Shown here piece by piece: positions 1 to 9,154 of a stretch of DNA of 38,596 nt. The first letter of the stretch is position 1, and every line of letters starts with the position of its first letter. The notes beneath the pieces were generated by a model. That model saw only the letters and a list, made by a program, of their open reading frames with translations, was not told where the DNA came from and searched no databases. The stretch is taken from contig JAHJCZ010000162.1 in NCBI GenBank assembly GCA_018812705.1, positions 1 through 38,596 on the forward strand. The letters run 5' to 3'. A program made the translations under genes and the position numbers. This DNA is from Candidatus Omnitrophota bacterium (GTDB taxonomy: Bacteria; Omnitrophota; Gorgyraeia; Zapsychrales; Zapsychraceae).

Positions 1-55
1 ATATATATTAATAAATGAAAGGTTCAGTTTATACAAAACAGTAATAGATCAGTTA

Positions 56-493
56 TTAAGGACAAATATTAGCTGGTGTGCAATGAATGCCATCAGCAAA
101 AGGGGCAGGAATAACTTGGTCAGATAGAACGTATCTTTGAGCTAATGGGAGCTGTCTAGTTGCCTCTAGATTATTACCAACTTGCGTGCCATATAAATAA
201 GTGAATTCATTATCAATAATGTTAATATCCAAATTGGCATTGAGTTCTGTTAAAGACCAATCAACAACAGTTACATCAGGATAATTGCCATGTCTCATTC
301 TATAAATATCAAGTGCGGCATGAATTGTTTGCATGTTTAGCTGAGCTTTGCGGGAAATCTCTTTTTCGTACATTTTGTTAAAGTTAGGGATAGAGAAAGC
401 AGCGATAATCCCTATAATTAGGGTTGTTATGACTATCTCAGTCAGCGTAAAGCCGTGATCATTTTTCATAATATGTTTTTCATGGTTAAGCAT
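56..493 (-). CDS. Type IV pilin-like (prepilin) protein
   Basis: This 145-residue protein carries the type IV prepilin signature: a short positively charged leader, then GFTLTEIV with cleavage expected between G and F, followed by a hydrophobic helix of about 20 residues (ITTLIIGIIAAFSIPNF). The Glu at +5 needed for pilus assembly is present. The rest (helical stem with ALDIYRMRHGNYPD, then a variable C-terminal part containing a Cys pair) is typical of minor pilins or type II secretion pseudopilins. It would be processed by a prepilin peptidase and inserted in the inner membrane, but no other pilus gene is nearby, so the exact system is unknown. The first ATG gives the leader MLNHEKHIMKNDHG; an internal ATG at 469 would give MKNDHG, closer to the usual leader length. 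Neither start has a clear ribosome site. A good promoter lies upstream. Confidence 0.85.
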   Translation of the reverse strand: MLNHEKHIMKNDHGFTLTEIVITTLIIGIIAAFSIPNFNKMYEKEISRKAQLNMQTIHAALDIYRMRHGNYPDVTVVDWSLTELNANLDINIIDNEFTYLYGTQVGNNLEATRQLPLAQRYVLSDQVIPAPFADGIHCTPANICP

Positions 494-525
494 TTAAAAA
501 TTGATTAAGGATTTTACTGATATTT

Positions 526-554
526 ATTATAGTGACTTTTATTTTGATAGACAA
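526..554 (-). promoter_or_regulatory. Sigma70-type promoter for the prepilin gene
   Basis: On the minus strand TTGTCT (549-554) is followed after 17 nt by a perfect TATAAT (526-531). The predicted transcription start is about 25-30 nt upstream of the prepilin start codon. Confidence 0.55.
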
Positions 555-593
555 GCTAATTATCTTGAGAAATCTTGAGATATTACAATGTTG

Positions 594-621
594 TTGACCG
601 AATAAAAAAATATGATATTAT
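594..621 (+). promoter_or_regulatory. Promoter of the tRNA-Glu gene
   Basis: TTGACC (594-599), a 16-nt spacer and TATTAT (616-621) sit about 30 nt upstream of the tRNA. It lies back to back with the minus-strand prepilin promoter. Confidence 0.5.
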
Positions 622-650
622 TTAATGGCTTAATAATCAAGAGCGTTTTT

Positions 651-724
651 GGCCCCATCGTCTAGCCTGGTTAGGACGGGAGATTCTCAGTCTTCAAACA
701 CGGGTTCGAATCCCGTTGGGGCTA
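651..724 (+). tRNA. tRNA-Glu (anticodon CTC)
   Basis: The full cloverleaf can be folded by hand. The acceptor is 651-657 with 717-723 (first pair G-T), the D stem is GTCT/GGAC, the anticodon stem is GGAGA/TCTTC and the T stem is ACGGG/CCCGT with loop TTCGAAT. The anticodon loop TTCTCAG puts CTC at 686-688, reading GAG. The discriminator is A724 and CCA is not encoded, unlike the two tRNAs near 33.8-34.0 kb. A CTC isoacceptor normally accompanies a TTC one, which is not in this window. Confidence 0.93.
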
Positions 725-795
725 CTATTGTTGATTCTTCTTTGAGCCTTCTCCGCATATCTTTTGCATTTGGAGATGAAAAAACAAGATGAGAT

Positions 796-1581
796 ATGTA
801 TTATAACAAAATATTTACACTACTTGATTTTTGGAAAAGATTTAACCTCAGGAACCTTCTTTATTTTCTGTTTACAAAAAATCAAGAAGTTAGGAGCTGG
901 CCTTCGTTCCTGCCTATCTTTGGAAAGATTACTAATAAAGAAGAAATAATAAACATACGTGATAATATTTTGCAAGGCTCACTTCGTGATCAATTAATAG
1001 AAAAAGAGATCAAGAGAACAAAGAATCCAATAATAGTTGATTGTGGAATCAATGTAGGGGTGACGGTAAGATGGTGGTTTTATCTTAATCCTAAGAGTAT
1101 TGTTTATGGTATTGATATGATGTGCGAAGCACACGAGTTTACCATTAATGTATTAACGGAAGATTTCAAAAAAAGCTATATACCTATTACCGTGGCGCTT
1201 GCCTCTGATAGTAGCCAAATTATTAAAATCCAATTTGATATGCCTTTGTTTGGAGGAAACAATGTTAAGTCGATAGGAGAACATGAAAGAACTGTTCGTT
1301 CGGCTACTTTGGATGAATGCTTAAGTAAAGATTGCACAAGTAACAAGATTGACTTATTGAAAGTTGATATAGAGGGTAGCGCAGCGGATATGTTTCGCGG
1401 TGCAAAACAGACTTTGAAAAAAATAAAATATATTTTCTTGGAATGGCATGATGATAATGAACGAGATGGTTCTGTTGAGTTTTTGCAGAAAGCAGGATTT
1501 TTTATAAGAAAAAGATATAAGCGTCATATTTGGTTTGAAAATCATTTAAAGAACGAGTTGGATAAAATTAAACCTCAATAG
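796..1581 (+). CDS. FkbM-family SAM-dependent methyltransferase
   Basis: A class I methyltransferase of 261 residues. The SAM-binding motif I is [10 protein letters not shown] (D82, G84, N86, G88), followed by an acidic-loop strand (VYGIDMM) and the family's late block [18 protein letters not shown] near residue 195, then FLEWHDD. FkbM-type enzymes O-methylate sugars, polyketides or lipids, often in surface-polysaccharide loci; the substrate here is unknown. The N-terminal ~75 residues are a poorly conserved helical extension. The gene stands alone between tRNA-Glu and metH and overlaps the 3' end of the convergent metH by 14 bp, so no terminator separates them. The ATG start is chosen because the frame opens there and an upstream overlapping frame has no family similarity. 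Confidence 0.85.
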   Translation: MYYNKIFTLLDFWKRFNLRNLLYFLFTKNQEVRSWPSFLPIFGKITNKEEIINIRDNILQGSLRDQLIEKEIKRTKNPIIVDCGINVGVTVRWWFYLNPKSIVYGIDMMCEAHEFTINVLTEDFKKSYIPITVALASDSSQIIKIQFDMPLFGGNNVKSIGEHERTVRSATLDECLSKDCTSNKIDLLKVDIEGSAADMFRGAKQTLKKIKYIFLEWHDDNERDGSVEFLQKAGFFIRKRYKRHIWFENHLKNELDKIKPQ

Positions 1582-4500
1582 TTTTCTTATATCCCAAAAC
1601 TTGATCCAGCCATTTTTCTGCTTCTTGAACATTGATATTCTTTCTTTTTGCATAATCAATCACTTGTTCTTTGTCTATCTTGCCAACTGAAAAATATGTC
1701 GATTCAGGATTGGCCATGTAGAATCCTGAAACTGATGCAGTAGGATACATCATATAGTTTTCAGATAATTTAACGCCGATAGATTCTTCAGTGTTTAATA
1801 CTTCGAAAATATCAGCAATTTGACTGTTATCTGGACAGGCAAGATATCCTGGAGCTGGTCGTATTCCTTGGTATTTTGTTAAAAAGATATCTTTGTTCTC
1901 TAATTTTTCATTTGGAGCATAGCCCCATAATTCTTTGCGGACCTTTTTATGCATTAGTTCAGTAAAAGCTTCAGCAAATCTGTCAGCCAATGCTTTTATC
2001 ATAATATCTTCAAAGTCATTATTGTCTTTTCTTAGGGCCTCAGAGAGCTCTTCAAGGCCAAGGCCAGCTGTTATGCTAAACAACCCTAGATAATCTTTAA
2101 TGGCAGAACCTCTAGGCGCGATAAAATCAGATAAGCAGACATATGGAGCCCCGTCTTTATGCAGTTCTTGTTGCCTGAGCATGCTAAAAGTTTTTACAAT
2201 TTTAACTCTTTTTTCATCCTCGTATATTTCAATATCATTTTCGTTACTATTTGCTGGGAAGAACCCAATGACGGCATCAGCCCTTAGAAGGTTTTTGCTT
2301 ATTATTTTATCTACAATGGTTTGAGCCTCAGTGAATAAATTTTTGGCCTCTGTCCCTAGTTTTGGGTCGTCCAATATTTCAGGATATTTTTTCTTCATTT
2401 CCCAGGCAATGAAGAAGAAGGTCCAATCAATGTATTCTCGTATTTCTGATAGGTCGTAGCTATGAAATGTTTTTGTTCCAATAAATGAGGGGGTCACTAT
2501 TTGTGATTTATTCCAGTCGCATTTGTATTTGTTGTTGCGCGCGTGCGCATAGCTTGCAAGTTCTCTTTTAATGTTCGTGCGCTCATACATATCTCTTAAG
2601 TGTGCATATTCGCTGGTCGTTTTTTTAACAAGCTCATCACGAAGATTATCGTTAAATAAACTTCTAACGGTAGTGACACTACTAGAGGCATCTTTTGAAT
2701 ATAAGGTAATGCCGCTGTAATGAGGGGCTATCTTGATAGCTGTATGTTTAGGCGAAGTCGTTGCGCCCCCAATTAATAGAGGTATGGTGAATCCTTGCCG
2801 TTCCATCTCCTTTGCAACATTCTCCATTTCTTCAAGAGAGGGAGTAATTAAACCGCTTAAGCATATTGCATCAACCTTTTCTTCTTTTGCAGCCTTTAAT
2901 ATTTTCTCGCAAGGGACCATTACTCCAAGATCGACAATTTCAAAATTGTTGCAAGCTAAAACCACGCTAACAATATTCTTTCCAATATCATGTACGTCGC
3001 CTTTTACGGTAGCCATGAGGATTTTACCTGGAGCTTTTTTTGCTGATGAGCTGCTTGCAAGAATATAGGGATTTAGGATCTCAACAGCTTTTTTCATTAC
3101 ACGGGCACTTTTTACTACTTGAGGGAGAAACATTTTTCCTGAAGAAAAAAGATCGCCTATTTTGCTCATGCCGTCCATTAGAGGCCCTTCTATTATTTCA
3201 ACAGGTTCCTTATATTTCTTCAATGCTTCATCAATATCTGTTTGTATATAGTCAGTAATACCTTTTACAAGAGAATGGGAGAGCCTTTCTTCAAGAGAAG
3301 CTTCTCTCCAGGCTAAAGTTTCAGCTTGTTTTTTTCCTTTTTGTTGAACAGTTTCTGCAAGAGAGATCAAATTTTCTGTTGCATCAGGGTGGATATTTAA
3401 AATGACGTCTTCGACAGATTTCAAAAGAGAAGGCTCTATCTCATCGTATACAGATATCATTCCAGCGTTAACGATAGCCATGTCCATCCCAGCATTAATA
3501 GCATGATATAGGAAGACAGAATGCATTGCTTCGCGCACAGCGTTGTTCCCCCTAAAAGAAAAAGAAACATTGCTTAGTCCACCGCTTATTAAACAGTGGG
3601 GTAGAGTATCTTTTATTGTCTTTGTGGATTTAATGAAATCTGCAGCGTAATTATTGTGCTCTTCAATACCGGTTGCAACCGCAAAAATATTTGGGTCAAA
3701 AATAATATCTTGAGGAGGAAAACCAATTTCCTCAGTTAAAATTTTGTAAGCACGGGTGCATATCTCTACTTTTCTGTCATAACTATCAGCTTGGCCTTTT
3801 TCATCAAAGGCCATAACTACAGTTGCGGCACCAAGATCCTTGATCTGTTTAGCATGTTCTTTAAATGTTTTTTCGCCTTCTTTAAGGCTTATAGAGTTAA
3901 CAATAGATTTACCTTGAATGCATTTAAGGCCTTCAACAATAACTTCCCATTTTGAGGAATCTATCATGACAGGCACTCTGCATATGTCTGGTTCTGAAGC
4001 TATCAAATTAAGGAACTTTACCATAGCCGCTTTTGAGTCAAGCATCGCTTCATCCATATTGATATCAATGATCTGTGCTCCAGCCTCAACTTGTTGACGG
4101 GCAACAGAAAGAGCGCCTTCGTAATCTTCATTTATGATCAATTGGGCGAAGATCTTTGAACCTGCAACATTAGTTCTTTCTCCAACATTGATAAAATTTG
4201 TATCAGGGCGAATTACAAGAGGTTCCAATCCGCTAAAAGAAGACAGAGACGGCTTGCTTTCAATTTTTCTTGGAGCATATTTGCTGACGATCTCTGCAAT
4301 GTTCTTTATGTGTTCAGGTGTAGTGCCGCAGCAACCTCCTACAATGTTAAGATAGCCTTTGCTTGCAAATTCTCCTAATAAATTAGCCATTTCACTCGCT
4401 GTTTGATCGTATTGGCCAAGCTCATTAGGAAGTCCGGCATTTGGATAGCAACTGATAAAACAAGATGCCTTAGATGATAGCTCAGCAATGTAGGGACGCA

Positions 4501-5266
4501 TGTCTTCTGTGCCCAATGCACAGTTCAATCCAATGCTTATAGGATTTGCATGTGCAACTGAAATTAGAAAAGCTTCAGATGTTTGTCCTGACAATGTTCT
4601 TCCACTGGCGTCGGTTATTGTTCCCGATATCATTATTGGAAGGGTTTTACCGACCTTTTCAAAATAAGAATTAACAGCAAAGATAGCAGCCTTACAATTC
4701 AGAGTATCAAAAACTGTTTCGATAAGAACAATATCAATACCGCCATCGATCAAGCCCTTTAACTGTTCAGTGTATGCTTCGACAAGTTCATCAAAGTTAA
4801 CAGCTCTATATCCCGGATCATTTACATCAGGGGAAATTGAGGCTGTTTTATTTAAAGGGCCTAAAGACCCTGCTACAAATCGTGGTTTATTGGGAGTTTT
4901 CTTTGAGAATTTATCTGCTGCTTTTTTTGCGATCTTGGCTGAAGCCAGGTTTAGTTCGTATACTTTGCTTTCTAATTTATAATCTGCCAGGCAAATTGCA
5001 TTAGAGCCAAAAGTGTTAGTTTCAATAATATCTGCATTTGCTTCTAAGTATGCTTCATGAATTTCTTCAATGATCTCTGGGCGCGTAATAGAAAGCAGAT
5101 CATTATTGCCTTTTAGGCTACTTTCATGATCAGTAAAGATGCTGCCCCTATAGTCCTCTTCCTGAAGATTGTAACGCTGTATCATTGTGCCCATTGCGCC
5201 ATCAAGAACAAGTATGCGTTTTTGCAATAATTCGTATATTGGGTGGTCTTTTAAGGCGGATTCCAT
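1568..5266 (-). CDS. metH: Cobalamin-dependent methionine synthase MetH
   Basis: At 1232 residues this matches full-length MetH and contains all modules in order. It transfers a methyl group from 5-methyltetrahydrofolate to homocysteine via cob(I)alamin, in the cytoplasm. The homocysteine-binding barrel (about 1-340) has the zinc ligands in GLNCALG and [10 protein letters not shown]. The pterin-binding barrel (about 355-620) starts with [14 protein letters not shown]. The helical cap (about 650-740) precedes the B12 domain with [11 protein letters not shown], in which the His of DxHxxG is the lower axial cobalt ligand. The C-terminal reactivation domain (about 900-1232) carries [11 protein letters not shown], the AdoMet-binding motif. 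No cobalamin riboswitch is visible in the 143-nt upstream gap. The start ATG lies just downstream of a promoter-like sequence and lacks a Shine-Dalgarno sequence. Confidence 0.98.
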   Translation of the reverse strand: MESALKDHPIYELLQKRILVLDGAMGTMIQRYNLQEEDYRGSIFTDHESSLKGNNDLLSITRPEIIEEIHEAYLEANADIIETNTFGSNAICLADYKLESKVYELNLASAKIAKKAADKFSKKTPNKPRFVAGSLGPLNKTASISPDVNDPGYRAVNFDELVEAYTEQLKGLIDGGIDIVLIETVFDTLNCKAAIFAVNSYFEKVGKTLPIMISGTITDASGRTLSGQTSEAFLISVAHANPISIGLNCALGTEDMRPYIAELSSKASCFISCYPNAGLPNELGQYDQTASEMANLLGEFASKGYLNIVGGCCGTTPEHIKNIAEIVSKYAPRKIESKPSLSSFSGLEPLVIRPDTNFINVGERTNVAGSKIFAQLIINEDYEGALSVARQQVEAGAQIIDINMDEAMLDSKAAMVKFLNLIASEPDICRVPVMIDSSKWEVIVEGLKCIQGKSIVNSISLKEGEKTFKEHAKQIKDLGAATVVMAFDEKGQADSYDRKVEICTRAYKILTEEIGFPPQDIIFDPNIFAVATGIEEHNNYAADFIKSTKTIKDTLPHCLISGGLSNVSFSFRGNNAVREAMHSVFLYHAINAGMDMAIVNAGMISVYDEIEPSLLKSVEDVILNIHPDATENLISLAETVQQKGKKQAETLAWREASLEERLSHSLVKGITDYIQTDIDEALKKYKEPVEIIEGPLMDGMSKIGDLFSSGKMFLPQVVKSARVMKKAVEILNPYILASSSSAKKAPGKILMATVKGDVHDIGKNIVSVVLACNNFEIVDLGVMVPCEKILKAAKEEKVDAICLSGLITPSLEEMENVAKEMERQGFTIPLLIGGATTSPKHTAIKIAPHYSGITLYSKDASSSVTTVRSLFNDNLRDELVKKTTSEYAHLRDMYERTNIKRELASYAHARNNKYKCDWNKSQIVTPSFIGTKTFHSYDLSEIREYIDWTFFFIAWEMKKKYPEILDDPKLGTEAKNLFTEAQTIVDKIISKNLLRADAVIGFFPANSNENDIEIYEDEKRVKIVKTFSMLRQQELHKDGAPYVCLSDFIAPRGSAIKDYLGLFSITAGLGLEELSEALRKDNNDFEDIMIKALADRFAEAFTELMHKKVRKELWGYAPNEKLENKDIFLTKYQGIRPAPGYLACPDNSQIADIFEVLNTEESIGVKLSENYMMYPTASVSGFYMANPESTYFSVGKIDKEQVIDYAKRKNINVQEAEKWLDQVLGYKKTIEV

Positions 5267-5272
5267 AGCAAT

Positions 5273-5301
5273 AAAATAGTCGAAATATCACCAATTGTCA
5301 A
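5273..5301 (-). promoter_or_regulatory. Candidate metH promoter
   Basis: On the minus strand a consensus TTGACA (5296-5301) is followed after 17 nt by TATTTT (5273-5278). The -10 box ends only 6 nt before the metH ATG, so the predicted transcript would begin at or next to the start codon. Confidence 0.45.
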
Positions 5302-5353
5302 TTAATTAGCGAAAAGAGATTGAACTTTACCAAATCTTGATTTAAAGTAATGG

Positions 5354-5397
5354 ATACTAATCATAAATATTCATATGAATACTAATTCTCATATTAT
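5354..5397. promoter_or_regulatory. Palindrome flanked by direct repeats between metH and uppP
   Basis: A perfect 14-bp palindrome (TATTCATATGAATA, 5368-5381) lies between two copies of ATACTAAT (5354-5361 and 5379-5386), just upstream of a -10-like TATTAT (5392-5397) ahead of uppP. It may be an operator for uppP; the assignment is tentative and the region is AT-rich. Confidence 0.3.
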
Positions 5398-5409
5398 AGA
5401 AAGTAATTA

Positions 5410-6174
5410 ATGAACGCACTTCATGCTTTTGTTTTCGGGATCGTTGAAGGTCTGACAGAATTTTTGCCGGTCTCATCAACAGGCCACTTGATCTTATCTG
5501 AAAGATTAATGGGCTTGGCTCATGGGGATTTTCTTGGTAGTTTTGAGATAGCTATACAATTAGGGGCAATTTTAGCAGTAGTTTGTCTTTATTGGAAAAA
5601 ATTGATCCTTGATATTGAAATTATCAAAAGAATCACTGTCGCGTTTATTCCAACTGCGATCCTAGGATTAGCTTTTTACAAGATCATTAAAAAGGTGCTA
5701 TTAGGAAGTGAAAATGTTGTTCTATGGTCGCTATTAGTAGGCGGAATTATAATCATTGTATTTGAATTGCTGCATAAAGAAAAAGATATTGATATTGAGG
5801 AAATTAAAGAGCTGAGCTATAAAAAGTCCTTTATGATCGGGGTGTTTCAATCTTTTGCAATGATACCGGGTGTTTCAAGATCAGCAGCTACAATTATCGG
5901 TGGCTTGTCTTTAGGGTTAAAGAGACGAACGATCGTGGAGTTTTCTTTTTTACTTGCTGTTCCTACAATGGCAGCAGCAACTGCTTTAGATCTTCTTAAG
6001 AGCGCATCTTCATTTACTGTATCGCAGTTTGGCCTCTTGTTCGTAGGTTTTGTAGTTTCGTTTTTCGTTGCGATCTTGGCGATCAAGTTTTTATTACATT
6101 TTGTTAAAAACCATAATTTTATAATTTTTGGAGTTTATCGTATTATAATTGCAGGACTATTTTTAATCTTTTAG
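5410..6174 (+). CDS. uppP: Undecaprenyl-diphosphatase UppP (BacA)
   Basis: An integral membrane phosphatase that recycles undecaprenyl diphosphate to the monophosphate carrier used for peptidoglycan and surface glycan export. Its 254 residues are slightly shorter than the E. coli protein. Both signature regions are present: VEGLTEFLPVSSTGHL near the N-terminus (acidic residues plus the SSTGH loop) and PGVSRSAATIIGG near residue 155, with the catalytic Ser and Arg. Seven or eight hydrophobic helices can be seen. It starts six genes running in the same direction, including a D-Ala-D-Ala carboxypeptidase, consistent with envelope biogenesis. The first gene after it begins 16 nt downstream. The ribosome site is weak. 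Confidence 0.96.
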   Translation: MNALHAFVFGIVEGLTEFLPVSSTGHLILSERLMGLAHGDFLGSFEIAIQLGAILAVVCLYWKKLILDIEIIKRITVAFIPTAILGLAFYKIIKKVLLGSENVVLWSLLVGGIIIIVFELLHKEKDIDIEEIKELSYKKSFMIGVFQSFAMIPGVSRSAATIIGGLSLGLKRRTIVEFSFLLAVPTMAAATALDLLKSASSFTVSQFGLLFVGFVVSFFVAILAIKFLLHFVKNHNFIIFGVYRIIIAGLFLIF

Positions 6175-6190
6175 GATCATTGAGGAGATC

Positions 6191-6673
6191 ATGCAAATAT
6201 TTAAGCCAAATGAAAAGCATATGCAAATGGCAATGGAAAAGGCCAGAGAAGGTGTGCAAAAAGGACAAACTCCATTTGGCGCATGTATCGTGAAAGACAA
6301 TAAAGTATTAAGCTGCGTTCACAATACAGTATGGAAGACAACTGATATTACAGCGCATGCAGAGGTTCAAGCGATCAGGAAGGCATGCAAAGAGATCAAC
6401 TACATTGATCTGAGCGGGAGCGTTATTTATTCTACTTGCGAGCCCTGTCCAATGTGTTTTTCGGCAATTCACTGGGCAAACATCTCAACTATTGTTTATG
6501 GGGCTAAAATTAAAGATGCGAAGTCCGCAGGTTTTCATGAGCTTACAATATCAAATCGAAGAATGAAAAAAATAGGAGGAAGTCCTGTAGAGATCATTGA
6601 AGGTTTCTTAAGAAAAGAAAATGTCGAATTGTTTAAAGAATGGCTAAACAGATCTGACAGAAAAACTTATTAG
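6191..6673 (+). CDS. Nucleoside/guanine deaminase (CDA superfamily)
   Basis: A cytidine-deaminase-fold zinc hydrolase of 160 residues. The zinc site is complete: HAEVQAI supplies the His ligand and the proton-shuttle Glu, and STCEPCPMCFSA supplies the two Cys ligands. Length and the downstream stretch VYGAKIKDAKSAGFHEL resemble the guanine deaminase (GuaD) branch, which converts guanine to xanthine. A tRNA adenosine deaminase (TadA) is less likely because the C-terminal region does not look like that family. It is placed 16 nt after uppP and 18 nt before the lipoprotein gene, so cotranscription is likely though the functions are unrelated. The start has the sequence TTGAGGAGATC just upstream, a good ribosome site. 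Confidence 0.85.
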   Translation: MQIFKPNEKHMQMAMEKAREGVQKGQTPFGACIVKDNKVLSCVHNTVWKTTDITAHAEVQAIRKACKEINYIDLSGSVIYSTCEPCPMCFSAIHWANISTIVYGAKIKDAKSAGFHELTISNRRMKKIGGSPVEIIEGFLRKENVELFKEWLNRSDRKTY

Positions 6674-6691
6674 TTTTTGTAGGAGATCGTT

Positions 6692-7159
6692 ATGAGAAAA
6701 ATATTGATTATCTTTTTAGGGGTTATTGTCTCGGGATGTGTTTCCATGGAGATTGAGCCTCAAGATGCTGTTCTGACAGGCAAAGTTGTAGAAGTTGTTG
6801 TGATCGAACCGTCAGCACAAAAAGCAGTAGCTAGTGAAACAACAAGTATTGAAAAGGTATATTTGGGGATGTCTGAAAGAGATGTGTCTAGAATAATGGG
6901 TGATGAGATGGTTGTGGGGTATCAAAAGAACATAAAGACGGGTGTATTAGAAAAAATAAATATGGGCACGATATACAAGACAGAAACCTTAAAGGCAGGA
7001 GAAAAAGTTTATTTGATCAAGTATTATTTTACGTCGATAAATAAAGCAGATGGGATAATTTCTGAGGACGAGCTAACTCCTTTGGTTTTTGAAGAAAATA
7101 GATTAGTAGGCAGTGGCTGGACTTTCCTTTTTCGATTAAAAAATGAACTAAGTTTTTAA
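6692..7159 (+). CDS. Small predicted lipoprotein
   Basis: I do not recognise a named family. The 155-residue product begins MRKILIIFLGVIVSGC, a lipoprotein signal peptide with a lipobox ending at Cys16, so it should be diacylated and anchored in a membrane. The segment VYLGMSERDVSRIMGDE loosely resembles the start of BamE/OmlA-like domains (a Gly-Met-Ser turn followed by a helix and a short strand), but the similarity is too short to assign a role in outer-membrane assembly. The rest is predicted mixed strand and helix and ends in TFLFRLKNELSF. A ribosome site (TAGGAGATCGTT) precedes the ATG. The next gene begins about 100 nt downstream. Confidence 0.7.
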   Translation: MRKILIIFLGVIVSGCVSMEIEPQDAVLTGKVVEVVVIEPSAQKAVASETTSIEKVYLGMSERDVSRIMGDEMVVGYQKNIKTGVLEKINMGTIYKTETLKAGEKVYLIKYYFTSINKADGIISEDELTPLVFEENRLVGSGWTFLFRLKNELSF

Positions 7160-7257
7160 CGAGCAGTAAAGTTTTGAGTTTTTACAGTAGATGTAATGTG
7201 TTTTTCCTGCAAGGTATTAACCTTATAAGAATATAATCCAAGTTGTTTTAGAGAATT

Positions 7258-8205
7258 TTGTTAGCTGTGAAATCAATAGACGATTTATTAAAACCACTAG
7301 TGTCTTGCCATAATATTGATCATCCATCGGATTGGGATATGCAATTTGGCCGTAAAGCACCTCTTGATGTTGAGATAGGCTTTGGGATGGGAGAATTCCT
7401 TGTTCGAAGTGCTAAAAATTCTCCTGGCCGGAATTTTATTGGTTTTGAACAGATATGGGAAAGAATTTTTAAAACACTTAAGAGGATCAAGAGAGAAGAG
7501 CGTCTTCTTGATAATATAAAGATCTTAAAGATGGACGTTAGAGTTTCTTTTGAAAGATTGTTTGACCAAAAGAGAATAGATAATGTTTATTGTTTGTTTC
7601 CTTGTCCCTGGCCTAAAAAAGGACATATAAAGCACAGGTTGTTTTCAACTGAGTTCTTGAAATTGGTCAATAGCCGGTTAAAAGAAAAAGGATTTTTAAA
7701 GATAGTAACAGATTTTTATCCATATTATGAATGGGTGCTTGAACAGTCACAAGATACAGGCTTTGATGTGACAGAAAATACCGTTCAGCCACAGTATGAT
7801 ACTAAGTTCGAGCGCAAGTGGATGGACGCGGGACAAAAAGAGTTCTACGAAATAAATATGCGTAAGGTCAGGCATGTTGATCTGCCTGTAAGGAGGGATG
7901 TAAAATTGAAAACCTACAAAGTTCAAGACTTTGATCCTTTAAATTTTAAATTTCAAGACCAGATAGGTAAGTGCTCTATAGTTTTTAAGGAGATGATCTT
8001 TGATGAAAAAAAACAGAAGGGTGTCGTTTATCTTATTGTTTCTGAAATGGAAATGATGCAGTATTTCTGGGTGTCTATTATCAGGAAAGACACTGGCTGG
8101 CGTATTTGCAAAACAGAAGGTCAGAACTTTTTCCCGACAGTCGGAATAGCCAAGGCTTTAGAATTGGTCTATCAATCTGCAACGAGCTCAACAAAGAAAG
8201 CTTAA
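7258..8205 (+). CDS. trmB: tRNA (guanine-N7)-methyltransferase TrmB, long form
   Basis: This is the enzyme family that makes m7G46 in the tRNA variable loop using SAM. The Rossmann core has EIGFGMGEFLV (SAM loop, about 39-49), FIGFEQIWER, then FPCPWPKKGHIKHRL (114-128) and the late motif TKFERKW near 188. Normal members read PDPWxKxRH: here the Asp is Cys116 and the Arg is Gly122, while His123 is kept. At 315 residues the protein carries about 100 extra C-terminal residues, as in long TrmB forms known from thermophiles such as Aquifex. The given start is TTG with poor spacing to AGAG; the in-frame GTG at 7267 is an equally good candidate. The next gene starts 3 nt after the stop. Confidence 0.88.
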   Translation: MLAVKSIDDLLKPLVSCHNIDHPSDWDMQFGRKAPLDVEIGFGMGEFLVRSAKNSPGRNFIGFEQIWERIFKTLKRIKREERLLDNIKILKMDVRVSFERLFDQKRIDNVYCLFPCPWPKKGHIKHRLFSTEFLKLVNSRLKEKGFLKIVTDFYPYYEWVLEQSQDTGFDVTENTVQPQYDTKFERKWMDAGQKEFYEINMRKVRHVDLPVRRDVKLKTYKVQDFDPLNFKFQDQIGKCSIVFKEMIFDEKKQKGVVYLIVSEMEMMQYFWVSIIRKDTGWRICKTEGQNFFPTVGIAKALELVYQSATSSTKKA

Positions 8206-8208
8206 GAA

Positions 8209-9054
8209 TTGAAAGCATTGCAAATCAACAGAATTAGAACGGTCAATATAGTCCTTATTTTTCTTCTTGCTTTTACTTTTTTGTTCTCATCGGTAGTAGT
8301 AGCAGAACAACGAAAAAAGAAATATAAAGTAACTTGTCAATCAGTAATATTCTCTGATAGTACAAGAATTAAGCGCTTGTATGGAAAGGGAGTGCATAAT
8401 CGCATCTTGCCGGCCAGCACTGCAAAAGTAATGACGGCTCTTCTTGTAATAGAAAAACTTCCTTTAGATAAATATATTACGGTCAGTAAAAATGCGACGC
8501 TAGTTCAGCCAACAATGATAAATGTTAAACCAGGAGAGCAATATAAAGTAGAGGATCTTCTTTATGCGATCCTTATAAAATCTGCTAATGATGCAAGCGT
8601 GGTTTTGGCAGAAGCTGTGTCTGGCTCAGAAGCTAATTTTGTCCAGTTGATGAACCAGCGCGCAAAACAATTGGGAGCAAAACGTACAAATTTTGCAAAT
8701 TCAAACGGACTGCCTTCCAAAGCAAAACAGTATTCAACTGCTTATGACATGTATTTGATATTTAGAAAGGCATTGAAATATAGTTTTTTCAGAAAAGCAA
8801 TTGAGCTTAAAAATAAAACGATCCAATCTAAGGAAGGAAGACAGATAGTTTTGACAAGCCATAATAAAATACTTTTTAAAGGCTGGAAGAGAAAAATATA
8901 TGGGAAGACCGGATATACAAGAGCTGCGCAGGCATGTTTCATCGGAACTTTAAAGAAAGGCAATAGCGATCTGATCATTGGTGTTTTTGGATGTCCGAAC
9001 AGGTGGGAAGACATCAAGCACGTAGTTTCAACATATGGGAAAATACCTTTGTAG
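8209..9054 (+). CDS. D-alanyl-D-alanine carboxypeptidase (peptidase S11, PBP5/DacA-like)
   Basis: A serine peptidase that trims the terminal D-Ala of peptidoglycan pentapeptides outside the inner membrane. All three penicillin-binding motifs are present: S70-T-A-K73 (nucleophile and general base), S125-A-N127 and K233-T-G235. The N-terminus (about 13-33) is a hydrophobic signal or anchor ending near SSVVVAEQ. With 281 residues it consists of the catalytic domain only and lacks the PBP5 C-terminal beta domain and amphipathic membrane anchor, so attachment would be through an uncleaved N-terminal helix. The start is TTG, 3 nt after trmB, suggesting translational coupling. Sporulation-type DacF/DacB proteins share this organisation. 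Confidence 0.93.
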   Translation: MKALQINRIRTVNIVLIFLLAFTFLFSSVVVAEQRKKKYKVTCQSVIFSDSTRIKRLYGKGVHNRILPASTAKVMTALLVIEKLPLDKYITVSKNATLVQPTMINVKPGEQYKVEDLLYAILIKSANDASVVLAEAVSGSEANFVQLMNQRAKQLGAKRTNFANSNGLPSKAKQYSTAYDMYLIFRKALKYSFFRKAIELKNKTIQSKEGRQIVLTSHNKILFKGWKRKIYGKTGYTRAAQACFIGTLKKGNSDLIIGVFGCPNRWEDIKHVVSTYGKIPL

Positions 9055-9154
9055 CAAGATGACTTAATATTTTGAAAATTTATAATAGTATTTTTCAAGC
9101 AATTGTGGTATTCTTTGAATCAGTAAAAAAATAAGAAAACGAAAGGATAAATAA

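Noticed and set aside
764-949. Alternative reading frame before and over the FkbM gene start
   Set aside because: It overlaps the FkbM gene in another frame and its product has no recognisable features; the FkbM frame has clear motifs.
651-1581. Genomic island at tRNA-Glu carrying the FkbM gene
   Set aside because: No integrase and no repeat of the tRNA 3' end were seen downstream; only the isolated, AT-rich FkbM gene hints at transfer.
5267-5409. Cobalamin riboswitch for metH
   Set aside because: The 143-nt gap is too short and AT-rich, and contains no B12-box-like sequence on the minus strand.
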